From Bradyrhizobium sp. ORS 285 (GTDB taxonomy: Bacteria; Pseudomonadota; Alphaproteobacteria; Rhizobiales; Xanthobacteraceae), in the NCBI RefSeq assembly GCF_900176205.1, contig NZ_LT859959.1:744001-808000 (forward strand): a stretch of DNA of 64,000 bases, read 5' to 3'. Under the pieces are notes generated by a model that was given only the letters and a program-made list of their open reading frames with translations, was not told the DNA's origin and did not search any database. The first letter of the stretch is position 1. Every line of letters begins with the position of its first letter. Below are positions 36,435 to 44,416 of the stretch, one piece after another. Position numbers and translations under genes: made by a program.

Positions 36435-37091
36435 ATGCCGAGTGCGCCGTCAGAGACCGGATGGATCGTCGGCGGCTTGATCGCCGCCGTCGCGATCCCT
36501 GCGCTCGCGATCGGTCTGAGCATGCCGTTCTGGCTCGCCTGCGTGATTGGTCTGGGCGCCGGCGGCGGCGCCATCGCGGTGCTGGCGCCGCGCGCGGCGT
36601 TTCCGCTGCTCGATGCCAGCGGCGTCGCACGCGGCAAGGTGCAGCTCGCGCGCGAGCTGCTTCGCGAGGCCGCGCCCTGCGCCGAGCGGCTGGAGCAGTC
36701 CGCGGGGCGCATCCGCGAGCGCAAGGTCGCCGACGGCGTCCGCCACCTCGCGGTGATCGCGCGGCGCATCTTTACCGGCATCGAGAAGGACCCGCTGCGG
36801 CTCGATCGCGTGAGGCGCTTCCTGACCTATTATCTGCCGCGCGCCGCCGAGATCGCTGAGGCCTATGCCGAGCTGGAGCAGGCGCCGGTCGTCGACGCCG
36901 CGCGGCTGGCCTCGACCCGCGAGCTGATCGACCGGCTCGATGCGGCCTTCACGCGCTATGCGGCGAGCCTGCAGGATGCCGATCTGGACAAGCTCGACAT
37001 CGAGCTCAAACTTCTCAAGAGCGCCCTCGATGAGGATCTTGGCCCGGCTGCGCCGCCGGCCGTTCCGCTCGAGCGGCGGGACAAGGTCTAG
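36435..37091 (+). CDS. XpaC-like membrane protein
   Basis: A 218-residue protein with two N-terminal membrane helices (about 9-27 and 31-50) and a helical cytoplasmic domain. VRRFLTYYLPRAAEIAEAYAELEQAP near residue 120 matches the XpaC family, named for 5-bromo-4-chloroindolyl phosphate hydrolysis although enzymatic activity is doubtful. XpaC genes commonly pair with telA. The ATG begins directly after the previous stop, and the next gene starts 9 bases after this one. Confidence 0.8.
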   Translation: MPSAPSETGWIVGGLIAAVAIPALAIGLSMPFWLACVIGLGAGGGAIAVLAPRAAFPLLDASGVARGKVQLARELLREAAPCAERLEQSAGRIRERKVADGVRHLAVIARRIFTGIEKDPLRLDRVRRFLTYYLPRAAEIAEAYAELEQAPVVDAARLASTRELIDRLDAAFTRYAASLQDADLDKLDIELKLLKSALDEDLGPAAPPAVPLERRDKV

Positions 37092-37100
37092 GAGGGGCTG

Positions 37101-38210
37101 ATGCCCATGTCGCGCCGCGCACTCGGGATCGGCCTGCTGGCGACGTCAGCAGCGGCCACCGGCGGCTATCTGTATCTCAACCAGCATCCGGAGATCGCCG
37201 GCAAGTTCGGCAAGCCGAAGCAGCTGTTCGGCTTTGCCGGCGGCGAGAAGGAGGGCTTCCTCGCCAATGCGCGGGTGCGCTATCTCCTGGAGCGGCGGTT
37301 TGGCCTGGTGCTCGACGCGCGTCGCGCCGGCTCGGTCGAGATGGTGCGCGAGCGGACCTTGCTCGACCAGAAGCCGCAATTCCTGTGGCCGTCGTCCTCG
37401 GTCTTGGTCGAGGTCGCCCGCGGCGCCGGCGTGAAGATCTCGCGCGACCAGGTGATCTTCAACTCGCCGATCGTGCTGTATTCCTGGGATCGCATCGCCG
37501 ACGGCCTGGTGAAAGCCGGAATCGCCGAGCCAGCGGGCGGGCCGCGCTACACGGTCGATCTGTTGAAGCTGCTGAAGGCGATCATCGCCGGCGACAGCTG
37601 GGCGCAGATCGGCGTTGCTGATTTGTTCGGCCGTGCGCGCATCGTCTCCACCGATCCCAACCGCTCGAACTCCGGCTTCATGTTCGCGGGCCTCGCCGCG
37701 AACCTGCTGAGCGGCGACGTGATCGCGCTCGATGCGCTGCCGAAAATCGATGGCGACGTCGCCACCGTATTCAAACGGATGGGCTTCAAGCCACCATCCT
37801 CCGGCAAGCTGTTCGACGACTACATCGCCGGCGGCGCCGGCGCGCAGCCGCTGATCGTCGGCTACGAGAATCAGCTGGTCGAATGGGTGCTGCAGGATCC
37901 CGAGCGCTGGAAGCGCGTCGAGGCGAATGCACCGGCCAAGCCGGTCATCATCTATCCCAAGCCGACGGTGTTCTCGGCGCATCCGCTGATGAGCCTCGAT
38001 CGCGGCGCCGATGATCTCATCGAGGCGCTGACCAGCGAGGCGCTGCTCGAGCTCGCCTGGGAGGATCACGGCTTCCGCGGTCCGCTCGGCACCATCGGCA
38101 AGGCGCGCAATCCGCTGCTGCAATCCCGGCTGATCGACCGCATCGATTCGGTGCTGCCGATGCCGGATGCACCGGTGATGATGGCGCTGCTGGATCATCT
38201 GGCCGCGTAG
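37101..38210 (+). CDS. Second binding-protein-like exported protein of the TelA operon
   Basis: A 369-residue protein with an N-terminal anchor or signal (SRRALGIGLLATSAAATGGYLYL). The rest resembles a type 2 periplasmic binding protein: LWPSSSVLVEVARGAG, IFNSPIVLYSWDRIADGL, VSTDPNRSNSGFMFAGLAANLLSG and LIVGYENQLVEWVL. It shares the SNSG motif with the fusion protein two genes upstream, so the operon has two related binding-type domains and no transporter permease. A ligand-sensing rather than import role is inferred. Confidence 0.75.
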   Translation: MPMSRRALGIGLLATSAAATGGYLYLNQHPEIAGKFGKPKQLFGFAGGEKEGFLANARVRYLLERRFGLVLDARRAGSVEMVRERTLLDQKPQFLWPSSSVLVEVARGAGVKISRDQVIFNSPIVLYSWDRIADGLVKAGIAEPAGGPRYTVDLLKLLKAIIAGDSWAQIGVADLFGRARIVSTDPNRSNSGFMFAGLAANLLSGDVIALDALPKIDGDVATVFKRMGFKPPSSGKLFDDYIAGGAGAQPLIVGYENQLVEWVLQDPERWKRVEANAPAKPVIIYPKPTVFSAHPLMSLDRGADDLIEALTSEALLELAWEDHGFRGPLGTIGKARNPLLQSRLIDRIDSVLPMPDAPVMMALLDHLAA

Positions 38211-38525
38211 CGTCGGGCCTTGCGAATCCAGGGAGGTTGATGGACTGTCGGTGCCAGCGGGATCAATGCACGATGAGGGGCGTGCTGCTGACACCGCGCG
38301 GAACGGCGCGGCTCATTGCAGCCTCAGCATGCAAATGCGGGTGAGCATGATCGGATGTTGTCGCAGGATGCACAGCCGATCTGCTGCTTTTCTGCCGATG
38401 GTGTGACTCAAAAACCAATGCGTTTCAGCAATCAGGAGTTACGCCTTAGCAATCGCTAAATTTATCTTCCGCGAATCAGTCCGCTGATTCATTTTCGCGG
38501 CCGGGGTCAATCTGGAGGCCAAGGT
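38211..38525. other. Region upstream of the orphan parA, with two inverted repeats
   Basis: A 315-base intergenic stretch. TTAGC-AATC-GCTAA lies at 38446-38459, and GAATCAG-TCCG-CTGATTC at 38473-38490, followed by ATTTT. Either could be an operator, or the second a weak terminator for the TelA operon. GGAGG at 38513-38517 is the parA ribosome binding site. No gene is seen. Confidence 0.5.
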
Positions 38526-39203
38526 ATGAACGTTATTGTTTTCGCATCGCGTAAGGGCGGTTCAGGCAAGAGCACCCTGGCCGCCCATCTCGCTGCGCAG
38601 ATCAAGGCGAGCAAGTCCTGTCTGCTCATCGATGCCGACCCCCAGGGGTCGCTGACGCTTTGGCACAAGCTGCGCGGCACCAATGAGCCGCCGATCAAGA
38701 CGGCCGTGAATTCGGTGAGCGCGATCGTCTCCGCCGCCCGCCGCGACGGCGTCGAGTGGGTGCTGATCGATACGCCGCCGACCATCTCGGCCGTGGTCGA
38801 GGATGCGATCAAGAACGCGACCATGGTGATCATCCCGGCGCGTCCGGGCGTGTTCGACGTCAACGCGGTGCAGGAGACAATCCAGACCTGCCGCGCCGCG
38901 CGCAAGCCGTACGCGGTCGTGCTCAACGGCGCGCCGGCGCGCCGCGATGACGCCGAGAGCCCGATCGTGACCATCGCCCGCGAGGCCCTCGCCAAGTTCA
39001 AGGCGCCGGTGTGGGGCGGCCAGATCACCAACCGCGCCGATCTCCTGATGGCCCTGGGGCAGGGCGAAGGCGTGCGCGAATATTATGCGGAGGGACGCGC
39101 GGCGGCCGAGATCGCACGCCTGTGGGCTGCGATCGAGCGCTCGGTGAAGGCGATCCGCGGCACCGTGTCCGCCAACGGCGCGATGCACAAGCAGGCGGCG
39201 TGA
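38526..39203 (+). CDS. Orphan ParA/MinD-family ATPase
   Basis: A 225-residue deviant-Walker ATPase. The P loop is ASRKGGSGKSTLAAHLA with the signature lysine. IDADPQGSLTLW and VLIDTPPTISAVVEDAIKNATMVIIPARPG complete the ParA core. Such proteins dimerise with ATP and bind DNA or membranes to position cargo. No parB or parS-bearing partner is adjacent, so it is an orphan; cargo could be chemoreceptors, granules or other protein clusters. It has its own ribosome site and a strong terminator downstream. Confidence 0.85.
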   Translation: MNVIVFASRKGGSGKSTLAAHLAAQIKASKSCLLIDADPQGSLTLWHKLRGTNEPPIKTAVNSVSAIVSAARRDGVEWVLIDTPPTISAVVEDAIKNATMVIIPARPGVFDVNAVQETIQTCRAARKPYAVVLNGAPARRDDAESPIVTIAREALAKFKAPVWGGQITNRADLLMALGQGEGVREYYAEGRAAAEIARLWAAIERSVKAIRGTVSANGAMHKQAA

Positions 39204-39226
39204 GCCGAGCTGACGTGAATCAAGGA

Positions 39227-39250
39227 CGCGCGGGGTGCCGCGCGTTTTTT
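39227..39250 (+). terminator. Intrinsic terminator after parA
   Basis: CGCGCGG-GGTG-CCGCGCG forms a perfect 7-pair stem followed by TTTTTT. It starts 23 bases after the parA stop codon. Confidence 0.9.
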
Positions 39251-39264
39251 ACGTTTCAATGAGG

Positions 39265-39399
39265 TCAGGCGACCATCAGCAGATAGAACGCGATCGCCGG
39301 CGTCAGCGTCAGGATCACCGACCAGATCCCGACCGCCCAGAGAATGTCTTCGGTGCTGAATCCCTGACGCTCAGGGAATGGATGATCCTGAAAAGCCAC
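39265..39399 (-). CDS. Possible 44-residue membrane peptide
   Basis: A short frame starting GTG reads VAFQDHPFPERQGFSTEDIL, then a hydrophobic segment WAVGIWSVILTLTP and AIAFYLLMVA before TGA. The helix-forming end and clean stop look protein-like, and the amphipathic head followed by one membrane helix resembles small inner-membrane proteins. The ribosome binding site is poor (GGGGG close to the GTG). It is a candidate only; no family is recognised. Confidence 0.45.
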   Translation of the reverse strand: MAFQDHPFPERQGFSTEDILWAVGIWSVILTLTPAIAFYLLMVA

Positions 39400-39607
39400 G
39401 ACGCCCCCGCGCTCGTTTTGAGGTTTTCAACATCCATAGTGGAATGTCTTTAAAGAGCTGGTTTCCAAGCGCACCGCATTTGATCGCGCTTATTAGTCGC
39501 GATTAACCAACGGCCGCCGGATCAGCGGCGTTCGGAGGCCGGTGTGGCCGACCCTGCATCAACCGCCTGACGATCGAGGCAGAGCCGGAGATTGCGCGCA
39601 GCCGGGC

Positions 39608-40531
39608 TCAGGCGACGCGGCTCTGTGTCGCGGCTGTGCTGCGGCGCTCGATCTCCCGATCCAGCCGTGCGGCGAGCTCGGCGCTGACGTCCACCATCGG
39701 CAGCCGGACCTCGGCGCTGGCGATGACGCCGGTCCGCGCCAGCCAATACTTTGCCGGGGCCGGACTCGGCTCGGCGAACAACAGGCGCGTGAGATCCTCG
39801 ACCTGCGACCAGCACGCCGCTGCGGCGTCGGTCCGACCGGCCCTCGCGTGATCGAGCATCGCCGCAAACGTCTCGGTCTCCAGATGCGCCGAGAGCAGGA
39901 TGGCGCCGTCGGCGCCGGCCTGCAGCGCATCGAAGCTCTGGGCGTCCTCGCCCGTGAGAATACGGAAGCCCGGTGGCCGGCGCGCAATCAGGTCGCGCGT
40001 CTGCATCCGGTTGGCGCAGCAATCCTTCAGGCCCACGATCGCTGGATGCTGCGCGAGCTGCAGCAATGTCTCGTTGGCGAGCCCGACAGCCGAGCGATAG
40101 GGGATGTTGTAGAGCACGATCGGATGCATCGTGCGCTCAGCCAAGGCGGTGAAGTGTGCCAGCAGCCCGCGCTGCGAGGGACGCACGTAGGGCGGGCTCG
40201 AGATCAGATGGCAGTCGATCGGCCATGACGCCGTTCGATCGAGCGCTTCGATGAGGTCTGATGTCGCCACGCCGCCGATGCCGAGACAGATCGGCAGCGT
40301 GCGACCGAGTGCGGCGAGCTCGTCACGGACGACGCCGACGAGATGCGCGCGCTCGTCCCACGACAGCGCCAGTCCCTCGCCGGAGGTCGCGCCGAGCACG
40401 AAACCGTCGACCGGCTTGGCGGCATAGTACCGGACGAGATTGCGCAAGGAAGGTTCGTCCAGCGCGCCGTCGCGAAACGGCGTGATCAGCGGCAGCCACA
40501 GTCCTTGCAGTCGCGTTCGAAGGGTCGTCAT
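39608..40531 (-). CDS. DapA/NAL-family lyase (dihydrodipicolinate synthase-like)
   Basis: A 307-residue TIM-barrel protein of the class I pyruvate lyase superfamily. The Schiff-base lysine lies in AIVGLKDCCAN near residue 160, and the tyrosine in HPIVLYNIPYRSAVGL near 133. True DapA has a GTTGES motif; here it is GATSGEG, so one of the two threonines of the DapA proton relay is replaced. It may be lysine-biosynthetic or act on another pyruvate-derived substrate. GGAG precedes the ATG at 40531. A terminator-like hairpin lies 44 bases upstream. Confidence 0.82.
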   Translation of the reverse strand: MTTLRTRLQGLWLPLITPFRDGALDEPSLRNLVRYYAAKPVDGFVLGATSGEGLALSWDERAHLVGVVRDELAALGRTLPICLGIGGVATSDLIEALDRTASWPIDCHLISSPPYVRPSQRGLLAHFTALAERTMHPIVLYNIPYRSAVGLANETLLQLAQHPAIVGLKDCCANRMQTRDLIARRPPGFRILTGEDAQSFDALQAGADGAILLSAHLETETFAAMLDHARAGRTDAAAACWSQVEDLTRLLFAEPSPAPAKYWLARTGVIASAEVRLPMVDVSAELAARLDREIERRSTAATQSRVA

Positions 40532-40574
40532 GGTCCATCTCCTCGGGGGTGTTGAGGCCGGAGACGGGACACGT

Positions 40575-40602
40575 AAAAAAGCCCCGTCCTTGCGGCGGGG
40601 CT
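40575..40602 (-). terminator. Terminator-like hairpin in the leader of the DapA-family gene
   Basis: On the minus strand AGCCCCG and CGGGGCT pair around a loop of about nine bases and are followed by six T residues. It ends 44 bases before the DapA-family start codon, too little space for an independent promoter plus ribosome site to fit easily. It is a candidate attenuator. Confidence 0.7.
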
Positions 40603-40632
40603 CGTGATGCGGCGGTGAACTCTCGAAAGATT

Positions 40633-40764
40633 CTAGCGCGCGCGTCCACAGGTCCCCGGCTGGGGACCTTTTTTCGACGACAGCTTGGCGTGCGACGTGG
40701 ACATGCCGCCTACATGCGCGGCCAGCGACGTGCTGTCAATCTCACGCGTGTGTGATGAAGGCAT
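40633..40764 (-). CDS. Possible leader peptide upstream of the DapA-family gene
   Basis: A 43-residue frame on the minus strand begins MPSSHTREIDSTSLAAHVGG and ends TCGRAR before TAG. It lies between a terminator-like hairpin (40785-40815) and the candidate attenuator (40575-40602), so it could be a leader peptide or small protein. It lacks a good ribosome binding site and has no run of one amino acid typical of attenuation peptides. Confidence 0.3.
   Translation of the reverse strand: MPSSHTREIDSTSLAAHVGGMSTSHAKLSSKKGPQPGTCGRAR
40650..40674 (+). terminator. Hairpin with T-run on the plus strand
   Basis: AGGTCCCC-GGCT-GGGGACCT is a perfect 8-pair stem followed by TTTTTT on the plus strand. 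No plus-strand gene precedes it, so it may end a small RNA. On the minus strand the same stem forms within the DapA-family leader without a T-run. Confidence 0.6.
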
Positions 40765-40784
40765 TTGCGCTAAAAACGACGCGC

Positions 40785-40815
40785 AAAAAAATAGCCGGGC
40801 CCAATGAGCCCGGCT
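40785..40815 (-). terminator. Terminator downstream of the LysR gene
   Basis: On the minus strand AGCCGGGC and GCCCGGCT pair around a 7-base loop, followed by a T-rich tail. It lies about 170 bases past the LysR stop codon and probably ends the trxB-lysR transcript. Confidence 0.75.
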
Positions 40816-40986
40816 GGAGGTATGGCCAAAGAGGCCGACACAATCACCTTCCAAGAAGGATTCCGAGCGCTTGCGCCACTGGAGGAGGGGGACAATGCGC
40901 AGCGCCAACGCTCAGCACCCGAGCACTATGGTCCGCGATACGGCTCTGCAGCAAGCAGGCGCACCGCATGTCAGACATGCACAATC

Positions 40987-41880
40987 TCAAGCCGGCCAGC
41001 GCTGCGCTTTGCTCACGACAAAGTCACGGAACACTTGCACGCGTGCCACCGTCTTCAATTCCTCGGGGTAGACGAAGTAGGTGTCGAGCTGGATCGAGTC
41101 GGATTCACCAAACAACTGTACGAGCCGGCTGTTCTCCTCGACGAGATAGTCGGGAAGCGCGGCGATGCCGAGGCCCTGCTGGCAGGCGCGCACGAGACCG
41201 AGGATGTTGTTGACGCGGAAATAAGCCTCGCGCGGACCGGAGCCGTTGCGGCCGGCGTCGACCAGCCAGCTGCGATTCTGCAGATGCGGCGCGACCTGGC
41301 CGTCGGCGAGCATGATGATGCGGTGGTCGTCGAGCTCGTCGAGCGTGCGCGGCGTGCCGAACCGCTTCACATATTCCGGCGAGCAGTAGGCGTGGAAGCT
41401 GATCGCGAACAGCTTGCGCTGGATGAGGTCGGGCTGCGTCGGCTTGCGGGTGCGGATCGCGACGTCGGCCTCGCGCATCGAGAGATCGAGCTCTTCGTCG
41501 GTGACGATCAGCGAGATGCGGATCTCCGGATACATCGCGGTGAACTCGCCGAGCCGGGGGATCAGCCAGTTGATGCCGACGCCCGGAGTGGTGGTGATCT
41601 TGAGGTCGCCGCTCGGACGTTCGCGGCTGTCGGTGAGCTTCGCCCGCGCCGCCTGCAACTGCATGAAAACGTCATGCGCGGTGCGGAACAGCAGGTCCCC
41701 CTGTTCGGTGAGGATCAGGCCGCGCGCGTGGCGGTGAAACAAGGAAACCGCGAGCTCCTGCTCGAGCGCACTGACTTGGCGCGACACTGCCGATTGCGAC
41801 AGCCCGAGCTGCTCCCCGGCATGCGTGAAGCTGCCTGCTTCCGCCGCTGCGTGAAACACCTTCAGCTTGTCCCAATCCAT
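40987..41880 (-). CDS. LysR-family transcriptional regulator
   Basis: A 297-residue regulator with an N-terminal winged helix-turn-helix (MDWDKLKVFHAAAEAGSFTHAGEQLGLSQSAVSRQVSALEQEL) and a C-terminal periplasmic-binding-like effector domain. The ATG at 41880 starts right at the helix-turn-helix, as in close homologues; an ATG at 41910 would add ten residues. It lies 37 bases downstream of trxB on the same strand, suggesting cotranscription. The target genes and inducer are unknown. Confidence 0.85.
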   Translation of the reverse strand: MDWDKLKVFHAAAEAGSFTHAGEQLGLSQSAVSRQVSALEQELAVSLFHRHARGLILTEQGDLLFRTAHDVFMQLQAARAKLTDSRERPSGDLKITTTPGVGINWLIPRLGEFTAMYPEIRISLIVTDEELDLSMREADVAIRTRKPTQPDLIQRKLFAISFHAYCSPEYVKRFGTPRTLDELDDHRIIMLADGQVAPHLQNRSWLVDAGRNGSGPREAYFRVNNILGLVRACQQGLGIAALPDYLVEENSRLVQLFGESDSIQLDTYFVYPEELKTVARVQVFRDFVVSKAQRWPA

Positions 41881-41917
41881 ATCCGTAAATCCATCCCGTG
41901 ATCGTGGCATCGTCAGT

Positions 41918-42883
41918 TCATTCTGCAGCGGCGCGTTCGCTCGCCGTATGGGCGATGAAGCGTTCGGCCTCGAGGGCCGCCATGCAGCCCATGCCGGCGG
42001 CCGTGATCGCCTGCCGATAGGTTTCGTCGGCGACGTCGCCGGCCGCGAATACGCCGGGGACAGAGGTGGCGGTCGAGCCCGGCACGACCTCGACATAGCC
42101 GGAGGGTTTCAGCTTCAATTGGCCTGCCACGAGCTCCGTGGCCGGCGCATGGCCGATGGCGATGAAGACGCCGTCGGCCGGCAGCTCGGTGAGCGCGCCG
42201 GTCTTGACGTTCTTGAGCCGGACGTGCGTGACCTTCGAGGGCGAGCTCGCACCGCAGATCTCGTCGAGCGCGCTGTCCCAGACGACCTTGATCTTGGGAT
42301 GCTTGAACAGCCGCTCCTGCAGGATGCGCTCGGCGCGGAAATGATCGCGCCGATGCACGACCGTGACGGTGGAGGCGAAATTAGTTAGGAACAGCGCTTC
42401 CTCGACCGCGGTATTGCCGCCGCCGACCACGATGACCTCCTTGCCGCGATAGAAGAAGCCATCGCAGGTGGCGCAGGCCGAAACGCCGAAGCCCTTGAAC
42501 GTCTCCTCCGACGGCAGCCCGAGCCAGCGCGCCTGCGCACCGGTCGCCAGGATGACGGTTTCCGCCAGATAGACGTCGCCAGAGTCGCAGGTCAGGCGGA
42601 ACGGACGCTGGCCAAGCTCGAGCTTGGTCACCAGATCCGTCTTGATCTTGGCGCCGACATGGGTCGCCTGCTTCTCCATCTGCTCCATCAGCCAGGGGCC
42701 CTGGATGACGTCGGCAAAGCCTGGGTAGTTTTCGACATCGGTGGTGATGGTGAGCTGGCCGCCCGGCTGAATGCCCTGGATCAGCACCGGCTCAAGCATG
42801 GCCCGTGCCGCGTAGATCGCCGCGGTGTAGCCGGCGGGGCCGGAACCGATGATGACGACTTTGGCATGGATCGGAGCTTGCAT
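41918..42883 (-). CDS. trxB: Thioredoxin reductase
   Basis: A 321-residue flavoprotein that reduces thioredoxin with NADPH. The FAD motif is IIGSGPAGYTAAIYAARA, the redox-active pair is ACATCDGFF near residue 145, the NADPH-binding motif is VVGGGNTAVEEALFL near 160, and the C-terminal FAD motif is GVFAAGDVADETYRQAITAAGMGCMAA. Size and motifs are those of bacterial TrxB. A LysR gene follows. The 282-base region upstream is shared with the divergent Lrp gene. Confidence 0.95.
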   Translation of the reverse strand: MQAPIHAKVVIIGSGPAGYTAAIYAARAMLEPVLIQGIQPGGQLTITTDVENYPGFADVIQGPWLMEQMEKQATHVGAKIKTDLVTKLELGQRPFRLTCDSGDVYLAETVILATGAQARWLGLPSEETFKGFGVSACATCDGFFYRGKEVIVVGGGNTAVEEALFLTNFASTVTVVHRRDHFRAERILQERLFKHPKIKVVWDSALDEICGASSPSKVTHVRLKNVKTGALTELPADGVFIAIGHAPATELVAGQLKLKPSGYVEVVPGSTATSVPGVFAAGDVADETYRQAITAAGMGCMAALEAERFIAHTASERAAAE

Positions 42884-43165
42884 GACGACGAGAACTCGCT
42901 GGAAAGGGGTAGATTGACGACGCAGCGAGCGGAATGCGTGGAAGAAACGCCCCGAAGCCCCATCGAAAATGTCAAATCCAAGTCTAAGGCATCTGGCAAG
43001 CTATGCAAGAATTGCAACGCATCTCGGCGAATTTTCCCTTCACGAGGCGGTCAACAGGGGAAATCTAGAGTAATAAAATTGCGCAAATTGACCGGCTTGC
43101 GCTAAGAGATTGCCATCCACCCGGGGGCCCGCCTCCCGCTTGTTCCCGCCAGCCCCCCAGCCCCC

Positions 43166-43645
43166 GTGACCAAGAACCTCGACGACATCGATCTCAAAAT
43201 CCTGAGCGAAATTCAGGCCGACGGCAGGATCACGAATGTGGAACTCGCCAAGCGGGTCGGCATCTCGCCGCCGCCCTGCCTGCGGCGCGTCAGGACCTTG
43301 GAGGAGGAGGGCTACATCACCGGCTACCGGGGACTGCTCGATCCGCGCAAGCTCGGCTTCGATGTCACCGTGTTCGCCGCGGTCCACCTCTCGAGCCAGG
43401 CCGATGCGGACCTGAAGGCGTTCGAGGAGTTCGTCCGCGCCGAGCCGCTGGTCCGGGAGTGCTGGATGCTGTCGGGTGAAGTTGACTTCATCCTGAAATG
43501 CGTGGCGCCCGATATGGCGACATTCCAGGAGTTCGTCACGCACCTCACAGCGGCGCCGCATGTGCGCAACGTGCGGACGTCACTGGTGCTGCATAATTCG
43601 AAATACGACGCGGCCGTGCCGCTCGAGGTCAAGGGACGCGGCTAG
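43166..43645 (+). CDS. Lrp/AsnC-family transcriptional regulator
   Basis: A 159-residue regulator. The helix-turn-helix is DDIDLKILSEIQADGRITNVELAKRVGISPPPCLRRV, and the C-terminal RAM ligand-binding domain runs from about residue 65 (FDVTVFAAVHL) to FVTHLTAAPHVRNVRTSLVLHNSKYD. These proteins form octamers and respond to amino acids. The start is a GTG at 43166; no ATG in frame is better placed. It is divergent from trxB. Targets are unknown. Confidence 0.88.
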   Translation: MTKNLDDIDLKILSEIQADGRITNVELAKRVGISPPPCLRRVRTLEEEGYITGYRGLLDPRKLGFDVTVFAAVHLSSQADADLKAFEEFVRAEPLVRECWMLSGEVDFILKCVAPDMATFQEFVTHLTAAPHVRNVRTSLVLHNSKYDAAVPLEVKGRG

Positions 43646-43653
43646 ACCCGACC

Positions 43654-43755
43654 GTCATTCCGGGGCGGTCCCGTGAGGGACCGAGCCCGGAATCTCGAAA
43701 TGGCGTCTGTAAGCTCTGGATTCCGGGTTCGATGCTGCGCATCACCCGGAATGAC
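43654..43755. repeat. Palindromic repeat (CATTCCGGG type)
   Basis: GTCATTCCGGGGCGGTCCCG at the left and CATCACCCGGAATGAC at the right are imperfect inverted arms, with an inner pair CCCGGAATC and GGATTCCGGG. It lies between the convergent Lrp and DoxX genes and encodes nothing. Confidence 0.7.
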
Positions 43756-43775
43756 CATGGAGAGCGAGCGGGAGC

Positions 43776-44180
43776 TCAGCTCTTCTTGCGCAGCAGTGCG
43801 TCGAGGCTGATCGGGCCGCCGCCGGCCGTCGCCAGATACAGGCACGAGAAGCAGAAGGCGATCGCCGCGGTGCCGTTGTTCAGCAGCGGCAGCCAGACAG
43901 GCTCGCCGGTCTTGAACATATGGCCGAGGAAATAGGCGAAGGCCATCTGGCCCGAGAGGATGAACGCCACGGGCCGGGTGAGCAGGCCGACCATCAGCAG
44001 GGCGCCGAGCACGAGCTCGATCATGCCGGCCGTGTAGATCAGCGGCGGGATATTCGCGAAGTACGGAATCACCGGAAACTTGAAGATCTTCGCCACGCCG
44101 TACTGAAACAGCAAAAGGCCTATGATGAAGCGAAACAGGCTGAGCACAGCCGGTTGCCATTTCGAGAGCATCTGCTCCAT
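43776..44180 (-). CDS. DoxX family membrane protein
   Basis: A 134-residue inner-membrane protein with four helices. SLFRFIIGLLLFQYGVAKIFKFPV near the N terminus, then MIELVLGALLMVGLLTRPVAFILSGQMAFAYF, match the DoxX family. Related proteins act with thiol or respiratory redox systems, but the role of this branch is not established. It stands alone between the Lrp and GreA genes. Confidence 0.88.
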   Translation of the reverse strand: MEQMLSKWQPAVLSLFRFIIGLLLFQYGVAKIFKFPVIPYFANIPPLIYTAGMIELVLGALLMVGLLTRPVAFILSGQMAFAYFLGHMFKTGEPVWLPLLNNGTAAIAFCFSCLYLATAGGGPISLDALLRKKS

Positions 44181-44361
44181 GTGTGATCGTCCCCCAAATC
44201 AAAGTGATCGTGATAGCGCCGGACTGGTTTGAGCGTCGCCCGGTTCGCCGGATCTCACCTAGCTCATTACCAGAACCCCGTCACCGCCATGAATCTTCCG
44301 GTGCCGATGAATTGACCGTGCGCTGTCGAACACCCTCAGGGGGGAAAGTGGCTCCTTGAAC

Positions 44362-44387
44362 AAAAAAGGCTGCGCCTTCGCGCAGCC
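44362..44387 (-). terminator. Intrinsic terminator after greA
   Basis: On the minus strand GGCTGCGC and GCGCAGCC pair perfectly around a 4-base loop, followed by six T residues. It lies 30 bases past the greA stop codon. Confidence 0.9.
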
Positions 44388-44416
44388 CTTGATGCCTTCA
44401 CGAAGGTGGACTGGCG

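Noticed and set aside
34842..38210. Reading the TelA cluster as an ABC importer because of its two binding-protein-like products
   Set aside because: No permease or ATPase is present, and the first binding-type domain is fused to a von Willebrand A domain, which is not seen in importers of this type.
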